Assembly (NCBI GenBank): GCA_029881055.1
Contig: JAOUNH010000003.1
Location: forward strand, 1-43,791
Origin: Gammaproteobacteria bacterium
GTDB taxonomy: Bacteria > Pseudomonadota > Gammaproteobacteria > Steroidobacterales > Woeseiaceae
Length of the DNA: 43,791 bases
Direction of reading: 5' to 3'
Position 1 is the first letter of the stretch; every line of letters starts with the position of its first letter. Shown one piece after another: positions 9,204 through 19,136 of the stretch. The notes under the pieces were generated by a model. The model had not been told where the DNA came from and made no database searches. It was given only the letters and a program-made list of their open reading frames with translations. The translations under genes were made by a program, and so were the position numbers.

Positions 9204-9944
9204 TTACGGGCGATCGCCGCTAAAGCGAACGGCATCGGCCATCGTCATCTTGCCCTCAACGCCGCCGACCTCGGCCGTCTCGCTGATGAACAACTCGACT
9301 TCCTGCTCGAGCCTGATAACGCCTTTGACGCTGGATCCCGGTCCAATGACGATACGTGGCTTGCGCTGGTTGCTTTTACCCCAGCCCCAACCGCCGCGTT
9401 CTTCAACGATCAGGTTACCTTTAATGACCGCGCCTTCAACGACATCGACATCACCGGTAACGGTCGTTACATCAGCGCCGATTTCGGCGCCGATGAGTTC
9501 GATGTGCCCATTGACGTTGGAGACACCGTCGGAAACGCTGGAGCCTTTGCGCACATTGATGCTGCCATTGACGGCCTCAATTTCGCCGTCGACGGTGGCG
9601 GATTCGCCAACCTTCACCGCGCCGTTGACGGTAGACAGGTCATTTGCCTTCACGTTATCCGCGAGGCGCACGCCCCCGTTAACGGTAGATGCGTCCTCTA
9701 TGGTCGCGCCGGAATCCACGCGAATGCTGCCGTTGACGGTATTCACGCTTCCCGTAACCACGGCATTCTCGCCAACCGATATGCTGCCGTTCACGGATGT
9801 CGCGCCGCTGGACTCTTCGCCCGCACCGACCTTGATGCTCTTGTTAATCGAGGCGCCGAAAGCCGGCACCGTCAGCAACATCACGAGCAAACCAATGGTA
9901 AACGTCGTTTTTGTCAGAAATTTCATCTCTTTGGACCCCTGCAA
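9204..9944 (-). CDS. secreted repeat protein, predicted right-handed beta-helix (polymer-forming cytoskeletal/bactofilin-like repeats)
   Basis: 246 aa; signal peptide (FTIGLLVMLLTVPAFGA) and about seven tandem segments of 17-20 aa with a recurring TVNG/NVNG/AVNG turn. Confidence 0.65.
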   Translation of the reverse strand: MQGSKEMKFLTKTTFTIGLLVMLLTVPAFGASINKSIKVGAGEESSGATSVNGSISVGENAVVTGSVNTVNGSIRVDSGATIEDASTVNGGVRLADNVKANDLSTVNGAVKVGESATVDGEIEAVNGSINVRKGSSVSDGVSNVNGHIELIGAEIGADVTTVTGDVDVVEGAVIKGNLIVEERGGWGWGKSNQRKPRIVIGPGSSVKGVIRLEQEVELFISETAEVGGVEGKMTMADAVRFSGDRP

Positions 9945-10009
9945 CCTGTTTCCTGATTCTTAGATACCGCTCGAAACGAAATGGTTGCAAACCGAGGTAC
10001 ACTCGCCGG

Positions 10010-10894
10010 ATGACCGTAGCGCTCGAAGCCCGCAATATCCGAAAACAGTACCCCGGCGTGACGGCCGTCGACGGTGCCAGTTTTTCGGTCTGCGAAGGGA
10101 TCTGTTTCGGTCTGCTGGGACCCAACGGCGCTGGCAAGACCACGACCGTCGAAATCATCGAAGGCGTTACGCCCGCGACCTCGGGCGAAGTCCTCTATTA
10201 CGGTGAGCCAGCGGGCGCGCGATTCAGGCAGGAAGCCGGCATCCAGTTCCAGAATACCGCCTTGCAGGACTTCATCACGGTCCGGGAAACCATTGAAATG
10301 TTTCGTGCGCTTTATACGCGCAAGGCGGATTTCGACGACATCGTCCAGCAATGCTCTCTCGGCGACCTGCTTGACCGGGACAACCGGAAGCTGTCGGGCG
10401 GACAACGACAGCGACTCCTGCTGGCGGTCGCTCTCGTAAACAAGCCTCGCCTGATTTTTCTTGACGAACCGACAACGGGGCTGGACCCGCAGGCGCGACG
10501 CAATTTCTGGGATCTTGTCCAGAACATAAGAGCAGGTGGCGCCACCATACTGTTGACGACGCACTACATGGACGAGGCGCAGGTTTTGTGTGATGAGATC
10601 GCGATCATGGACGCAGGAAAGATCATCACGCAGGGATCGCCCGAACAATTACTGCGCGCGAGGTACGAGGGACTGATCATCGAATTACCGATTTCCGACC
10701 TCACCAACGGCCTGTCCGGCATCGAGCATACGGTATACGAGAAGCTGGGCATTATTGAGGTTGTTACGACTGACGTCAGCCAGTCTTTGCAGCAACTCAG
10801 GCCGCACGTCAGCAATCTGAACCAAATCAAGATTCGGCAGCCGAACCTCGAAGACCTCTTCCTGGATCTGACCGGTCACTCGTTGCGAGCGTAG
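10010..10894 (+). CDS. ABC transporter ATP-binding protein (ABC-2 exporter type)
   Basis: Walker A GPNGAGKTTT, signature LSGGQRQRLLLA, Walker B LIFLDEPTTGLDPQ; ATG at 10010 gives the family-like N-terminus MTVALEARNIRKQYPG. Confidence 0.93.
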   Translation: MTVALEARNIRKQYPGVTAVDGASFSVCEGICFGLLGPNGAGKTTTVEIIEGVTPATSGEVLYYGEPAGARFRQEAGIQFQNTALQDFITVRETIEMFRALYTRKADFDDIVQQCSLGDLLDRDNRKLSGGQRQRLLLAVALVNKPRLIFLDEPTTGLDPQARRNFWDLVQNIRAGGATILLTTHYMDEAQVLCDEIAIMDAGKIITQGSPEQLLRARYEGLIIELPISDLTNGLSGIEHTVYEKLGIIEVVTTDVSQSLQQLRPHVSNLNQIKIRQPNLEDLFLDLTGHSLRA

Positions 10895-10899
10895 CCGAG

Positions 10900-11922
10900 A
10901 TGCTGAGACGAATTTACGCCATCTTTCAGGCCCGCAATCGTGAATTTCTGCGCGACCGTGCCGCCCTGTCGTGGAACCTGATTTTGCCCATCGCGCTGAT
11001 GTTCGGTCTGTCGTTTGCTTTCGGTAACGATCGGGATGCGTACACGGTCGGCGTATTGCAGCAGGGTACCGAAATCAACCAGGACGTACATCCCTTCCTC
11101 AAGACAAAGTTCATACACTTCGTCGCCTACCAGGACTTCGACCTCGCAACGCTTAAGGTCTCCCGGCACCAAATTGATTTGCTCGTCGAGTTCGCGGAAA
11201 CGCCCCGATACTGGATCAATCCTGAGTCGCCCAAGGGCTACTTCGCGGAACTAGCGTTGCTGCAATCGACCTCCAGCGGCGAGACCAACATTGCCAAGCA
11301 GGAAGCCACCGGTGATGCCGTTGGCTATGCCGACTGGTTGCTGCCGGGCATTCTGGGCATGAATATGATGTTCAGCAGTCTGTTCGGCGTGGGCTATGTG
11401 GTCGTCCGCTACCGCAAGAACGGATTCCTGAAGCGCTTGCGTGCAACACCGCTGACGTCATTTGAATTTATCGCGGCACAGGTCCTCTCGCGGCTGGTCC
11501 TGATACTGCTTATTACGACCTTCATCTACACGGGCACCCACCTGATTTTGGGCACGCGCATGGAGGGCAGTTACTTCACACTCTTCCTGGTCGCGCTCGT
11601 CGGTGCCGCATCGCTGGTGTCTTTGGGCCTGGTGGTATCGGCGCGCGTCACGAGTGAGGAACTCGCTGGCGGACTCCTCAACCTGATTAATTGGCCAATG
11701 ATGATGCTGTCCGGCGTCTGGTTTTCACTCGAAGGCGCGCCGGACGTTGTCAGGTCGATCGCGAATATCTTTCCGCTGACGCACGTCCTCAATGCGGCGC
11801 GCGCCGTAATGCTCGACGGCGCCACGCTGATCGACGTCGGGCCGAGCCTGCTTGCGCTGACTGCGATGAGTGCCGTGTTCTTCGCCGTTGGCGCGAAAGT
11901 CTTTCGCTGGGGGCAGTACTAG
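10900..11922 (+). CDS. ABC-2 type transporter permease
   Basis: 340 aa; N-terminal TM, large periplasmic segment, then TM cluster with YADWLLPGILGMNMMFSSLFGVGYVVVRYRKNGFLKRLRATPL motif. Confidence 0.92.
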   Translation: MLRRIYAIFQARNREFLRDRAALSWNLILPIALMFGLSFAFGNDRDAYTVGVLQQGTEINQDVHPFLKTKFIHFVAYQDFDLATLKVSRHQIDLLVEFAETPRYWINPESPKGYFAELALLQSTSSGETNIAKQEATGDAVGYADWLLPGILGMNMMFSSLFGVGYVVVRYRKNGFLKRLRATPLTSFEFIAAQVLSRLVLILLITTFIYTGTHLILGTRMEGSYFTLFLVALVGAASLVSLGLVVSARVTSEELAGGLLNLINWPMMMLSGVWFSLEGAPDVVRSIANIFPLTHVLNAARAVMLDGATLIDVGPSLLALTAMSAVFFAVGAKVFRWGQY

Positions 11923-12746
11923 TGTGCCCCGCCGCTAAGCTTGCGAAGCTGGTCGATATTGGTGCGAACATTGCGCACAGCAGTTTCGACGACGATCGCG
12001 AGGCCATGATGCGGCGCGCCACCGATGCTGGCGTCACCCGGATCATCGTCACAGGCAGCAGCGACGAAAGCAATGTCAGAGCAGCGGAGCTCGCCGAGCA
12101 GTCACCGGGCGTTCTGTATTCGACGGCCGGTGTGCATCCGCATCATGCGTCGGACTATTCGGACGACAGTGATGCGCTCATACGCGCACTGGTACAAAAA
12201 GAGGTGGTTGTCGCTGTGGGGGAATGCGGGCTGGACTACTTCCGCAATTTCTCGCCGCGTGAAGCGCAGCTGAGCGCTTTTCGCAGGCAGCTTGATATCG
12301 CGAAGGAGACCGGCCTGCCCGTCTTTCTGCACCAGCGAGACGCTCATGACGATTTCGTCGAAGTGCTCGAACCGGCTTTGCCCGACCTGTCGAACGCGGT
12401 CGCCCACTGCTTCACCGGGGAAGGCGAGTCGTTGCGAGAGTACATCGCGATGGGCCTCTATATCGGAATCACCGGCTGGATTTGCGACGAGCGACGCGGC
12501 AAACATCTTTACGATATCGTCTCGGCGATCCCGGACGATAAGCTCATGATCGAAACCGACGCGCCGTATCTGTTGCCGAGAACCCTGCCTGAGAAACCGA
12601 GCAGCCGCCGCAATGAGCCCATGTATTTGACGGAAGTCCTGCGCGTCGTCGCCGCAGCACGCGGCCAGACGGAAGCGCATGTCGCCGCCATCAGCAGCGC
12701 AAACGCAGAGCGATTTTTCCGGCTACCCGAATCAGGGCTGCATTAA
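11922..12746 (+). CDS. tatD: TatD family metal-dependent hydrolase
   Basis: Within ORF 11691..12746; GTG at 11922 overlaps the permease stop by 1 nt; [58 protein letters not shown]. Confidence 0.9.
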   Translation: MCPAAKLAKLVDIGANIAHSSFDDDREAMMRRATDAGVTRIIVTGSSDESNVRAAELAEQSPGVLYSTAGVHPHHASDYSDDSDALIRALVQKEVVVAVGECGLDYFRNFSPREAQLSAFRRQLDIAKETGLPVFLHQRDAHDDFVEVLEPALPDLSNAVAHCFTGEGESLREYIAMGLYIGITGWICDERRGKHLYDIVSAIPDDKLMIETDAPYLLPRTLPEKPSSRRNEPMYLTEVLRVVAAARGQTEAHVAAISSANAERFFRLPESGLH

Positions 12747-13241
12747 GACTGCGCGGTAATGCGCCAGGTCTCCCGGCGAGAAACAACAGAACAGAACTTC
12801 ACCGATCACCTGTGTCCCTTCAACAGCCGCGGATACAGTCGAAATCGCAATCTCGGTCGCCTCCCGCATCGGGTAGTTATAGACGCCAGTGCTGATCGCG
12901 GGGAATGCTATCGAAGCCACATTGTTGCTTTCCGCGAGCGCAATACATTCCCGGTAGCAGGAGCGCAGTATTTCGGCCTCGCCGCTTGATCCGCCCTGCC
13001 AGATTGGCCCAACGGTATGAATGATATGTTTAGCAGCCAAATCGAAACCGGGCGTCAATTTTGCCTGCCCGGGCGTGCAACCACCCAGGTGGCGGCAAGC
13101 TTCCAGCAACCTTGGGCCCGCAACACGATGAATTGCCCCATCCACACCACCTCCGCCCAGGAGCGATGCATTGGCCGCGTTCACGATTGCGTCGACGTGC
13201 AAGGTCGTAATGTCAGCACGGATAGCGCGAAGCGTCGGCAT
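12732..13241 (-). CDS. macro domain protein (O-acetyl-ADP-ribose deacetylase-like)
   Basis: 169 aa; [41 protein letters not shown] macro-domain motifs. Confidence 0.93.
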   Translation of the reverse strand: MPTLRAIRADITTLHVDAIVNAANASLLGGGGVDGAIHRVAGPRLLEACRHLGGCTPGQAKLTPGFDLAAKHIIHTVGPIWQGGSSGEAEILRSCYRECIALAESNNVASIAFPAISTGVYNYPMREATEIAISTVSAAVEGTQVIGEVLFCCFSPGDLAHYRAVLMQP

Positions 13242-13247
13242 CGTCGC

Positions 13248-13814
13248 CTAGCTTAGCGCCGCTTTACGAATCAATTCCCAGTGTGGCTTGAAAGCCTCGA
13301 TCTTGAATTTGGCAGCCTTCTTGTCTGTCTCGCCAAATTCACGGACCAGCTGGTCGAGGTTGGTAACGAGTGACGGAGTACCCTTCGTAAAATCGGCACC
13401 GTCAAGAAACAGAATGCGCCCGGCAACTGGCACGTCGCGCACGATCTGCCGGACTGACGCAATCCGGTCGTACAACGCGGGCTGCGGATTGGAGAACGTG
13501 TACCGTCGTTCCTCGTTGATAACCGTCCAGTCCTGCAGCTTGTCGCCGCCGAACACCGCGCCCTTGACGTCTTTTACTTCGAGAATCAGTAATCCCTGCG
13601 ATGTCAGCAAAAGATAGTCGATCAGAATTTCGCCTTCGTCAGCGCTAGGAATCACGAGACCGTCGATGCGATCGAAGCTAATCTCCTCGATCGCCTGCCG
13701 CAATCCGCCTTTCCTGCCGCGCACGACACGCAGAAGCAGCCAGCCCAGCAACAGAAGGACAGCCAGCGCGGGCAATAACAGGGGGTAGGCGTTCGCCTGG
13801 AGAATATCGCTCAT
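13248..13814 (-). CDS. NERD domain-containing membrane-anchored protein
   Basis: 188 aa; N-terminal TM helix then EILIDYLLLTSQGLLILEVKDVKGAVFGGDKLQDWTVI typical of the NERD domain. Confidence 0.85.
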   Translation of the reverse strand: MSDILQANAYPLLLPALAVLLLLGWLLLRVVRGRKGGLRQAIEEISFDRIDGLVIPSADEGEILIDYLLLTSQGLLILEVKDVKGAVFGGDKLQDWTVINEERRYTFSNPQPALYDRIASVRQIVRDVPVAGRILFLDGADFTKGTPSLVTNLDQLVREFGETDKKAAKFKIEAFKPHWELIRKAALS

Positions 13815-13823
13815 GGGCGGGGA

Positions 13824-15128
13824 TTATCCTATGCCCGGCAAGGCAGCGGCAAGCGAGTCCAGGCTGGGGTCGATCGACACGGATCGTGTCGGACGGGAAA
13901 GAATATCGGCGAGCTCCGGCGGCAAAGGCACACGCTCACCGATCAGGGGTTCGACGACGGTTTCGAATTTCGCGGGATGCGCTGTCGCTACCAGTATCCA
14001 GTCATTCTTTTCAGCCAGAGCCGGATCCAGTTGCCGCCAGGCATGCGTCGCGGTTGCCGTGTGAGGACACGTTGCGAATCCGAACTCACGAAAATCCTGG
14101 CACATCGCCGCTTTGATCTCGTCATCGCTGACTGATACCACACCGAGCTGATCCCGCAAGACGTCCGCGTCTCCGATTAACTTCCGCAGCCGCTCCATAT
14201 TACTGGGATCGCCGACGTCCATTGCAGACGCCAGGGTCTGGAGGCTGGCACGCGGCAACCATCTCTGCGTCTGCAAATAATCTGCGATCGTCCGGTTCGC
14301 ATTGGTTGCGAGGATGATTGGTCCTATCGGCAATCCCATTTCGCGAGCCATGATGCAGGCAAAAGCATTGCCCAGGTTGCCCGTAGGAATGATGAACCCG
14401 GGCTTTACTCCTGTGCGTCGGAAATGCCGCAAGCTGGCGTCCGCGTAGTAGGTGCTTTGCGGTAACAGGCGCCCGATATTGATACTGTTTGCTGAGCTGA
14501 AGCGATAGTCCCCGGCAAGTTTCGCGTCGGCCAGGGCCGCCTTGACCATCGCCTGGCAATCATCGAAGCTGCCCTTCACTTTCAGCGACAGGACATTGTC
14601 GCTCCAGCAGCACAGTTGATGTTCCTGCCGGGCCGACACGCGGCCTTCCGGAAAAAGCACAACGACTCGCATCCCTGGTCTTCGATCAAACGCAGCCGCC
14701 ACGGCACCGCCGGTGTCCCCGGACGTTGCCACCAGCACGGTCAGAGGTAGTGCCGCGTTTTTTTCAAGTCGCGACAGGCAAGCCGCCAGGAATCCCGCGC
14801 CGACGTCTTTGAATGCAGCGGTCGGCCCGTGGTAAAGCTCCAGCAAAGAAACTCTGCGGTCGCCCGCCTCTATCGCGGTAACAGGAATCGGAAAACTGAA
14901 GGTCTCCGCGAGAATTCCTTCGATCTCGTCCTCAAGCACGGACGCCTCGAAATACGGAGACAACAAAACATTCGCAACCTCGGGGATGGACTCAGCCGCG
15001 TCGAAGTCGGCTAGCCGAAACGTCGGCAGCTGCTCCGGCAGGTACAATCCGCCGTCGCTGGCGATACCGCACCGCAGCGCCTCATCGAGACTTACCGGTC
15101 CAGCGCCGCGTGTACTGAAGTAGCGCAC
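13824..15128 (-). CDS. thrC: threonine synthase
   Basis: 434 aa; MRYFSTRG start, GPTAAFKDVGAGFLA PLP motif, VATSGDTGGAVA, PTGNLGNAFA. Confidence 0.96.
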   Translation of the reverse strand: MRYFSTRGAGPVSLDEALRCGIASDGGLYLPEQLPTFRLADFDAAESIPEVANVLLSPYFEASVLEDEIEGILAETFSFPIPVTAIEAGDRRVSLLELYHGPTAAFKDVGAGFLAACLSRLEKNAALPLTVLVATSGDTGGAVAAAFDRRPGMRVVVLFPEGRVSARQEHQLCCWSDNVLSLKVKGSFDDCQAMVKAALADAKLAGDYRFSSANSINIGRLLPQSTYYADASLRHFRRTGVKPGFIIPTGNLGNAFACIMAREMGLPIGPIILATNANRTIADYLQTQRWLPRASLQTLASAMDVGDPSNMERLRKLIGDADVLRDQLGVVSVSDDEIKAAMCQDFREFGFATCPHTATATHAWRQLDPALAEKNDWILVATAHPAKFETVVEPLIGERVPLPPELADILSRPTRSVSIDPSLDSLAAALPGIG

Positions 15129-15129
15129 C

Positions 15130-16071
15130 TCAGCTCTCGATGCTTGCGCCGGGCGCGTTCATCGAGCTCACCCAGGACTGGCAGCTAATGCCAACTCCGC
15201 GGCAGGCCTGCTCCATTGCACTCGCAACATTGCGCGCATCGTTGTCCTTGCACAACGCGAAAATGCTGGGACCACTGCCCGACAATGTTGAGCCTAAAGC
15301 GCCCGCTTTCAGAGCCGCTGCAACCACCTCGTCAAAGCAGACGACATTACCTTTGCGATGCGGCTCGACGACAACATCACGCAATGACTGCCTGATCAAA
15401 TCAATATCATCGGTCGCGCACGCGTGTATGAACGCGGCCAGCAAACCCTGTTGCTCAAGCCACAGCTTCATCGGAACGGATTTCGGCAGCTGAAGTCGTG
15501 CCTGCGCCGTGTTGACCTGCAAATCCGGGTGCAGCAAAGCAACGCTCACACCTTTTGGCGCCGGTAAGCGCATAATTTTGGGCAGCAAGACCACTGGACT
15601 TAAGATCAGGCCCCCGAACAAGCTGGGAGCAACGTTGTCGGCATGTATGCCGCCACTGGCATATTTTTCACCTTCAAGGGCGAACGGCAGGAGTTTTTCG
15701 ACTGCAAGCGGCGAGTCCAGTAACGCGTTGACCGCGACGACAGCGGCAACCGCCGATGCGGCGGAGCTACCCATGCCGGACTGCAGCGCCACACCCTTAA
15801 ACACCTTTAGCTCGACGCTGCCTGCCCCGCCATGTGCATCCCAAAGCGCCTGTGCCGCGATCGACGCCGTGTTTTCCCTGGCGTTCGTTGACAGGTAAGG
15901 ATGGATTTCGCCATCGAGCCCGCGCACTTCGGCGACAGTGACTTCGTCATTATCGGTACGGCGCGCGGCAACGCGGTCGCCCACTCCAGCCACAGCGACC
16001 CCCAGCATATCGAAACCGACGCCGAGATTGGCGACCGAGGCAGGTGCAAACGCAGTTACAAAATCAGACAT
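15130..16071 (-). CDS. thrB: homoserine kinase (GHMP family)
   Basis: MSDFVTAFAPASVANLGVGFDMLG; LQSGMGSSAASAVAAVVAVNAL; GSTLSGSGPSIFALC; internal start chosen within ORF 15130..16119. Confidence 0.94.
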   Translation of the reverse strand: MSDFVTAFAPASVANLGVGFDMLGVAVAGVGDRVAARRTDNDEVTVAEVRGLDGEIHPYLSTNARENTASIAAQALWDAHGGAGSVELKVFKGVALQSGMGSSAASAVAAVVAVNALLDSPLAVEKLLPFALEGEKYASGGIHADNVAPSLFGGLILSPVVLLPKIMRLPAPKGVSVALLHPDLQVNTAQARLQLPKSVPMKLWLEQQGLLAAFIHACATDDIDLIRQSLRDVVVEPHRKGNVVCFDEVVAAALKAGALGSTLSGSGPSIFALCKDNDARNVASAMEQACRGVGISCQSWVSSMNAPGASIES

Positions 16072-18583
16072 AGCCTTCACCGGTATTGAGGAAGTTTGCG
16101 AGTCGAAGCAGGTCGGCAAATACGCCCGCGGCCGTTACTTCCGGACCTGCACCCGGGCCCTGAATGACCAGCGGATTCGCTGAGTATCGTTCCGTTTCAA
16201 ACTGCACGATGTTATCGGTCAGGTTGATGTTGCAGAACGGGTGCGATTTTTTCACAGCCTCGAGCCCTACGGATGCATTTCCGGCAGCGTCGAGGCTGGC
16301 GATGTAGCGCAACTGCTTGTTGTGCCCGGCGGCTTCGCGATACAAAGTTTCGATCTCTGCGTCGTATTCGGGCAGTTTCGCGAGGAACTCATCCACGGAG
16401 CAATCGCGTAGCGCCTCGGGCACCAGGTTGGTCACAGGAAAATCACCGATTTCCAGAGGCTGACCGAGTTCGCGGGCAAGTATGATGAGCTTGCGTGCGA
16501 CATCCATGCCGGACAGGTCATCGCGCGGATCCGGTTCCGTGTAGCCATTTTCTTTCGCGACGCGGACGATCTCCGAAAACGGCGTCGAGCCATCATAAAC
16601 GTTAAAGAGATAAGCCAGCGTTCCCGAAAATATGCCGCGTATGGATCGAACTTCGTCGCCCGTATAGATGAGGTCGCACAACGTGGTGATGACCGGCAGT
16701 GCCGCACCCACTGTCGTTTCGTAAAAATAGTGTGAGCTGCCTTTGTCGGCGGCATCCTGCAACGCGGTGTAGCCGGCATAAGGTCCGCTGAACGCCCGCT
16801 TGTTGGGCGTAATCACGTGTATGCCGCGCGCCAGCCAGTCCGCGTAGCGAGACGAAATCTGTTCGCTCGCTGTGCAATCGATGATCAGGGCATGCGGCAG
16901 GTGGTCCGGATTCAGGTGCCGCTCGAAAGCATCGAGGTCCGCGGGCACTGCCGATGACTCGAAATCCTCCTGCCATGTCTTGAGGTTGATCCTGCGATCG
17001 GCCAACAGCATCTTTTTCGATCGTGAGATCGCCCTGATGCGCAGATCGATATTGAAATTTTTCTTTAGCTTTTCGCTTTGCTTGTCGATCTGCCGCAATA
17101 AGGCGGTGCCCACGGATCCCGGGCCGATAATGCCTATGGACAGAGTTTTTGCCGAAAGATAAAAACCCGAATGCACCGCCCGCAATGCCTTGACAGCATC
17201 TGAAGTAGCTACGACAGCCGAAATGTTTCGCTCCGATGAACCCTGCGCGATCGCCCGAATATTGATTCCGGCGCGACCCAGTGTGCCAAAGAATCGTGCT
17301 GCGATGCCAGGCGTACCGGCCATGCCATCGCCCACAACGGCGAGTATGCTCTGCTCGTCACTGACTTCGACGCTTTGAATTTGCCCGCTCTCTAACTCGT
17401 CCGCAAATGCTTCAGTGATGACCACGCGTGCACGTTCGGCGACATCCTGCGGAACAGCGATACAAATCGAGTGCTCAGAGCTCGCCTGTGAAATCAGCGT
17501 GACCGAGACACCTGCGCGTTTCAGGGACGCAAATAATCGATCGGCCGTGCCTGGAACGCCGATCATGCCGGATCCTTCGAGATTAACGAGCGCCATGCCG
17601 CCGATCGCCGTAATACCTTTGATATTGGCGGACACCACGGAGTCAGCCTCAATTCGACTTCCACTATGTTCGATGTTGTGGCTGTTGCGAATGATGACCG
17701 GAATGGCGTGTTTAATCGCGGGACCCAGGGTTTGCGGATGAATGACCCTGGCACCGAAATAGGCAAGCTCCATCGCCTCGTTGTAGGTCAGGCGGTCTAT
17801 GACCTGGGCTTCCGGCACACGATTCGGATCAGCGCTCATGACACCGTCAACGTCGGTCCAGATACTGAGTTCAACAGCACGAGTCAACGCAGCGAATATT
17901 GATGCCGAATGGTCGCTGCCGTTACGGCCCAAGGTCGTCTGCAGGCCATTTTCGTCGCTGGCAATGAATCCTGTGAAGACGACTATGCCGGAAAAATCCG
18001 CCGGCAAGGCTTTGTCCATATTCTGCTGGGAGTCTTTCCACAGCACCGTAGGGCCCAATTCCGTCTCGCGCACCCTGATTACAGCACGTGCGTCCACCCA
18101 GGCTCCACCGCGCTTCGGTGCGAGTTGGCCGAGGTAGGCTGCCAGCAAACGCGCCGACCAGATTTCTCCGTAGCCGGAAACTACATCACGGCTGCGTTTC
18201 GGCGCCGATTTCGCGAGTGCGGCGGCCTGCAGTATGTCAGCGATACCGTCGGCGTCCTTGCTCCAGCCATCCAGTACGTCGACAAGATGATCATCTTTGA
18301 GCAGCGCATTCGCCGTCGTTGAATATCGCTTGCCAATCTCGTCCAAACCGGTTTTGTAGCCGGGGTCGCCCTGCTCGGCCCGCAGCGCCAGGTTGATCAG
18401 GGCATCCGTCATGCCACCCATCGCGGAGACAACGACACCGAGTCGAACCTCTTCATAGTTCAATACGATGTCGGCAACACGGCGAAAACAGGCCGCATCG
18501 GCGAGGCTACTGCCGCCAAACTTGTGAATTTTCCAGCGTTTATCCGCCACTTTTGCAGAAGCCCTGTGCACAAAACGGTGCAT
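16064..18583 (-). CDS. thrA: bifunctional aspartokinase / homoserine dehydrogenase I
   Basis: 839 aa; KFGGSSLADA kinase motif, ACT-domain region, C-terminal homoserine dehydrogenase IRGIFSGTLAYLFNVYD. Confidence 0.97.
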   Translation of the reverse strand: MHRFVHRASAKVADKRWKIHKFGGSSLADAACFRRVADIVLNYEEVRLGVVVSAMGGMTDALINLALRAEQGDPGYKTGLDEIGKRYSTTANALLKDDHLVDVLDGWSKDADGIADILQAAALAKSAPKRSRDVVSGYGEIWSARLLAAYLGQLAPKRGGAWVDARAVIRVRETELGPTVLWKDSQQNMDKALPADFSGIVVFTGFIASDENGLQTTLGRNGSDHSASIFAALTRAVELSIWTDVDGVMSADPNRVPEAQVIDRLTYNEAMELAYFGARVIHPQTLGPAIKHAIPVIIRNSHNIEHSGSRIEADSVVSANIKGITAIGGMALVNLEGSGMIGVPGTADRLFASLKRAGVSVTLISQASSEHSICIAVPQDVAERARVVITEAFADELESGQIQSVEVSDEQSILAVVGDGMAGTPGIAARFFGTLGRAGINIRAIAQGSSERNISAVVATSDAVKALRAVHSGFYLSAKTLSIGIIGPGSVGTALLRQIDKQSEKLKKNFNIDLRIRAISRSKKMLLADRRINLKTWQEDFESSAVPADLDAFERHLNPDHLPHALIIDCTASEQISSRYADWLARGIHVITPNKRAFSGPYAGYTALQDAADKGSSHYFYETTVGAALPVITTLCDLIYTGDEVRSIRGIFSGTLAYLFNVYDGSTPFSEIVRVAKENGYTEPDPRDDLSGMDVARKLIILARELGQPLEIGDFPVTNLVPEALRDCSVDEFLAKLPEYDAEIETLYREAAGHNKQLRYIASLDAAGNASVGLEAVKKSHPFCNINLTDNIVQFETERYSANPLVIQGPGAGPEVTAAGVFADLLRLANFLNTGEGYV

Positions 18584-18664
18584 GATAGCGACACCGGACG
18601 ATGCCGTCGCCTGTTTTATCAGAAACCAACTAAGGCAGACAGGTGGTGGGGCGATGGGCGCCTG

Positions 18665-19006
18665 TCAGTAGCAGATGGCGGTGGTCGATCCCTGCAAACA
18701 CAAACCTGGGTACGGAAAATGCACATCCCGGCGCTTCTTGATCATGTCGATCAATACCAGCTTGGCAAGATTGAGCGCCGCTTTTCCCCGTTCGTTATTC
18801 AGAACCGCCATGTCCACCGATGTCTCCTGGTAACCGTAGGCGGTTACCACGAGCTTGTCGCGACGAAAGTAGTAGGCACCTCGATACCGCTCACCGTTAA
18901 CGTGAACAGTTACGATTCCATCAGGCAAATTGATCATAGAGACAGACCCGCGGCTTGTTGCATCGCAGTTTGCGAAATAGCCGCGAACCAATCCACTGTC
19001 GCTCAA
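18665..19006 (-). CDS. hypothetical protein
   Basis: 113 aa ORF in the gap between thrA and tRNA-Lys; plausible composition (IVTVHVNGERYRGAYYFRRDKLVVTAYGYQ), no recognised family; the true start may be an internal Met. Confidence 0.45.
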   Translation of the reverse strand: MSDSGLVRGYFANCDATSRGSVSMINLPDGIVTVHVNGERYRGAYYFRRDKLVVTAYGYQETSVDMAVLNNERGKAALNLAKLVLIDMIKKRRDVHFPYPGLCLQGSTTAICY

Positions 19007-19136
19007 TGCCGACTCGCAACACCCGATTGCACGGTCACGGCTGCGGACTCGCGCCTCAGCAGCCCCGATTATGGAAAAAAGCGTGCGCAGGGCGCGACAT
19101 CACTACGAAACTGAAGCCATTTTGAACGAGGAAAAA

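Noticed and set aside
10010-10894. Nearby ABC ATPase considered as the missing ZnuC
   Set aside because: It is on the opposite strand, is co-oriented and adjacent (6 bp) to an ABC-2 permease, and has the CcmA/DrrA-like exporter ATPase pattern, so it belongs to that exporter.
18584-18664. Search for a thr attenuator leader peptide upstream of thrA
   Set aside because: No short ORF with consecutive Thr/Ile codons and no terminator-like hairpin with a U-run was visible.
18524-19114. 196-aa plus-strand ORF opposite thrA start and the hypothetical protein
   Set aside because: Overlaps the thrA N-terminus antisense and lacks any motif; considered a shadow ORF.
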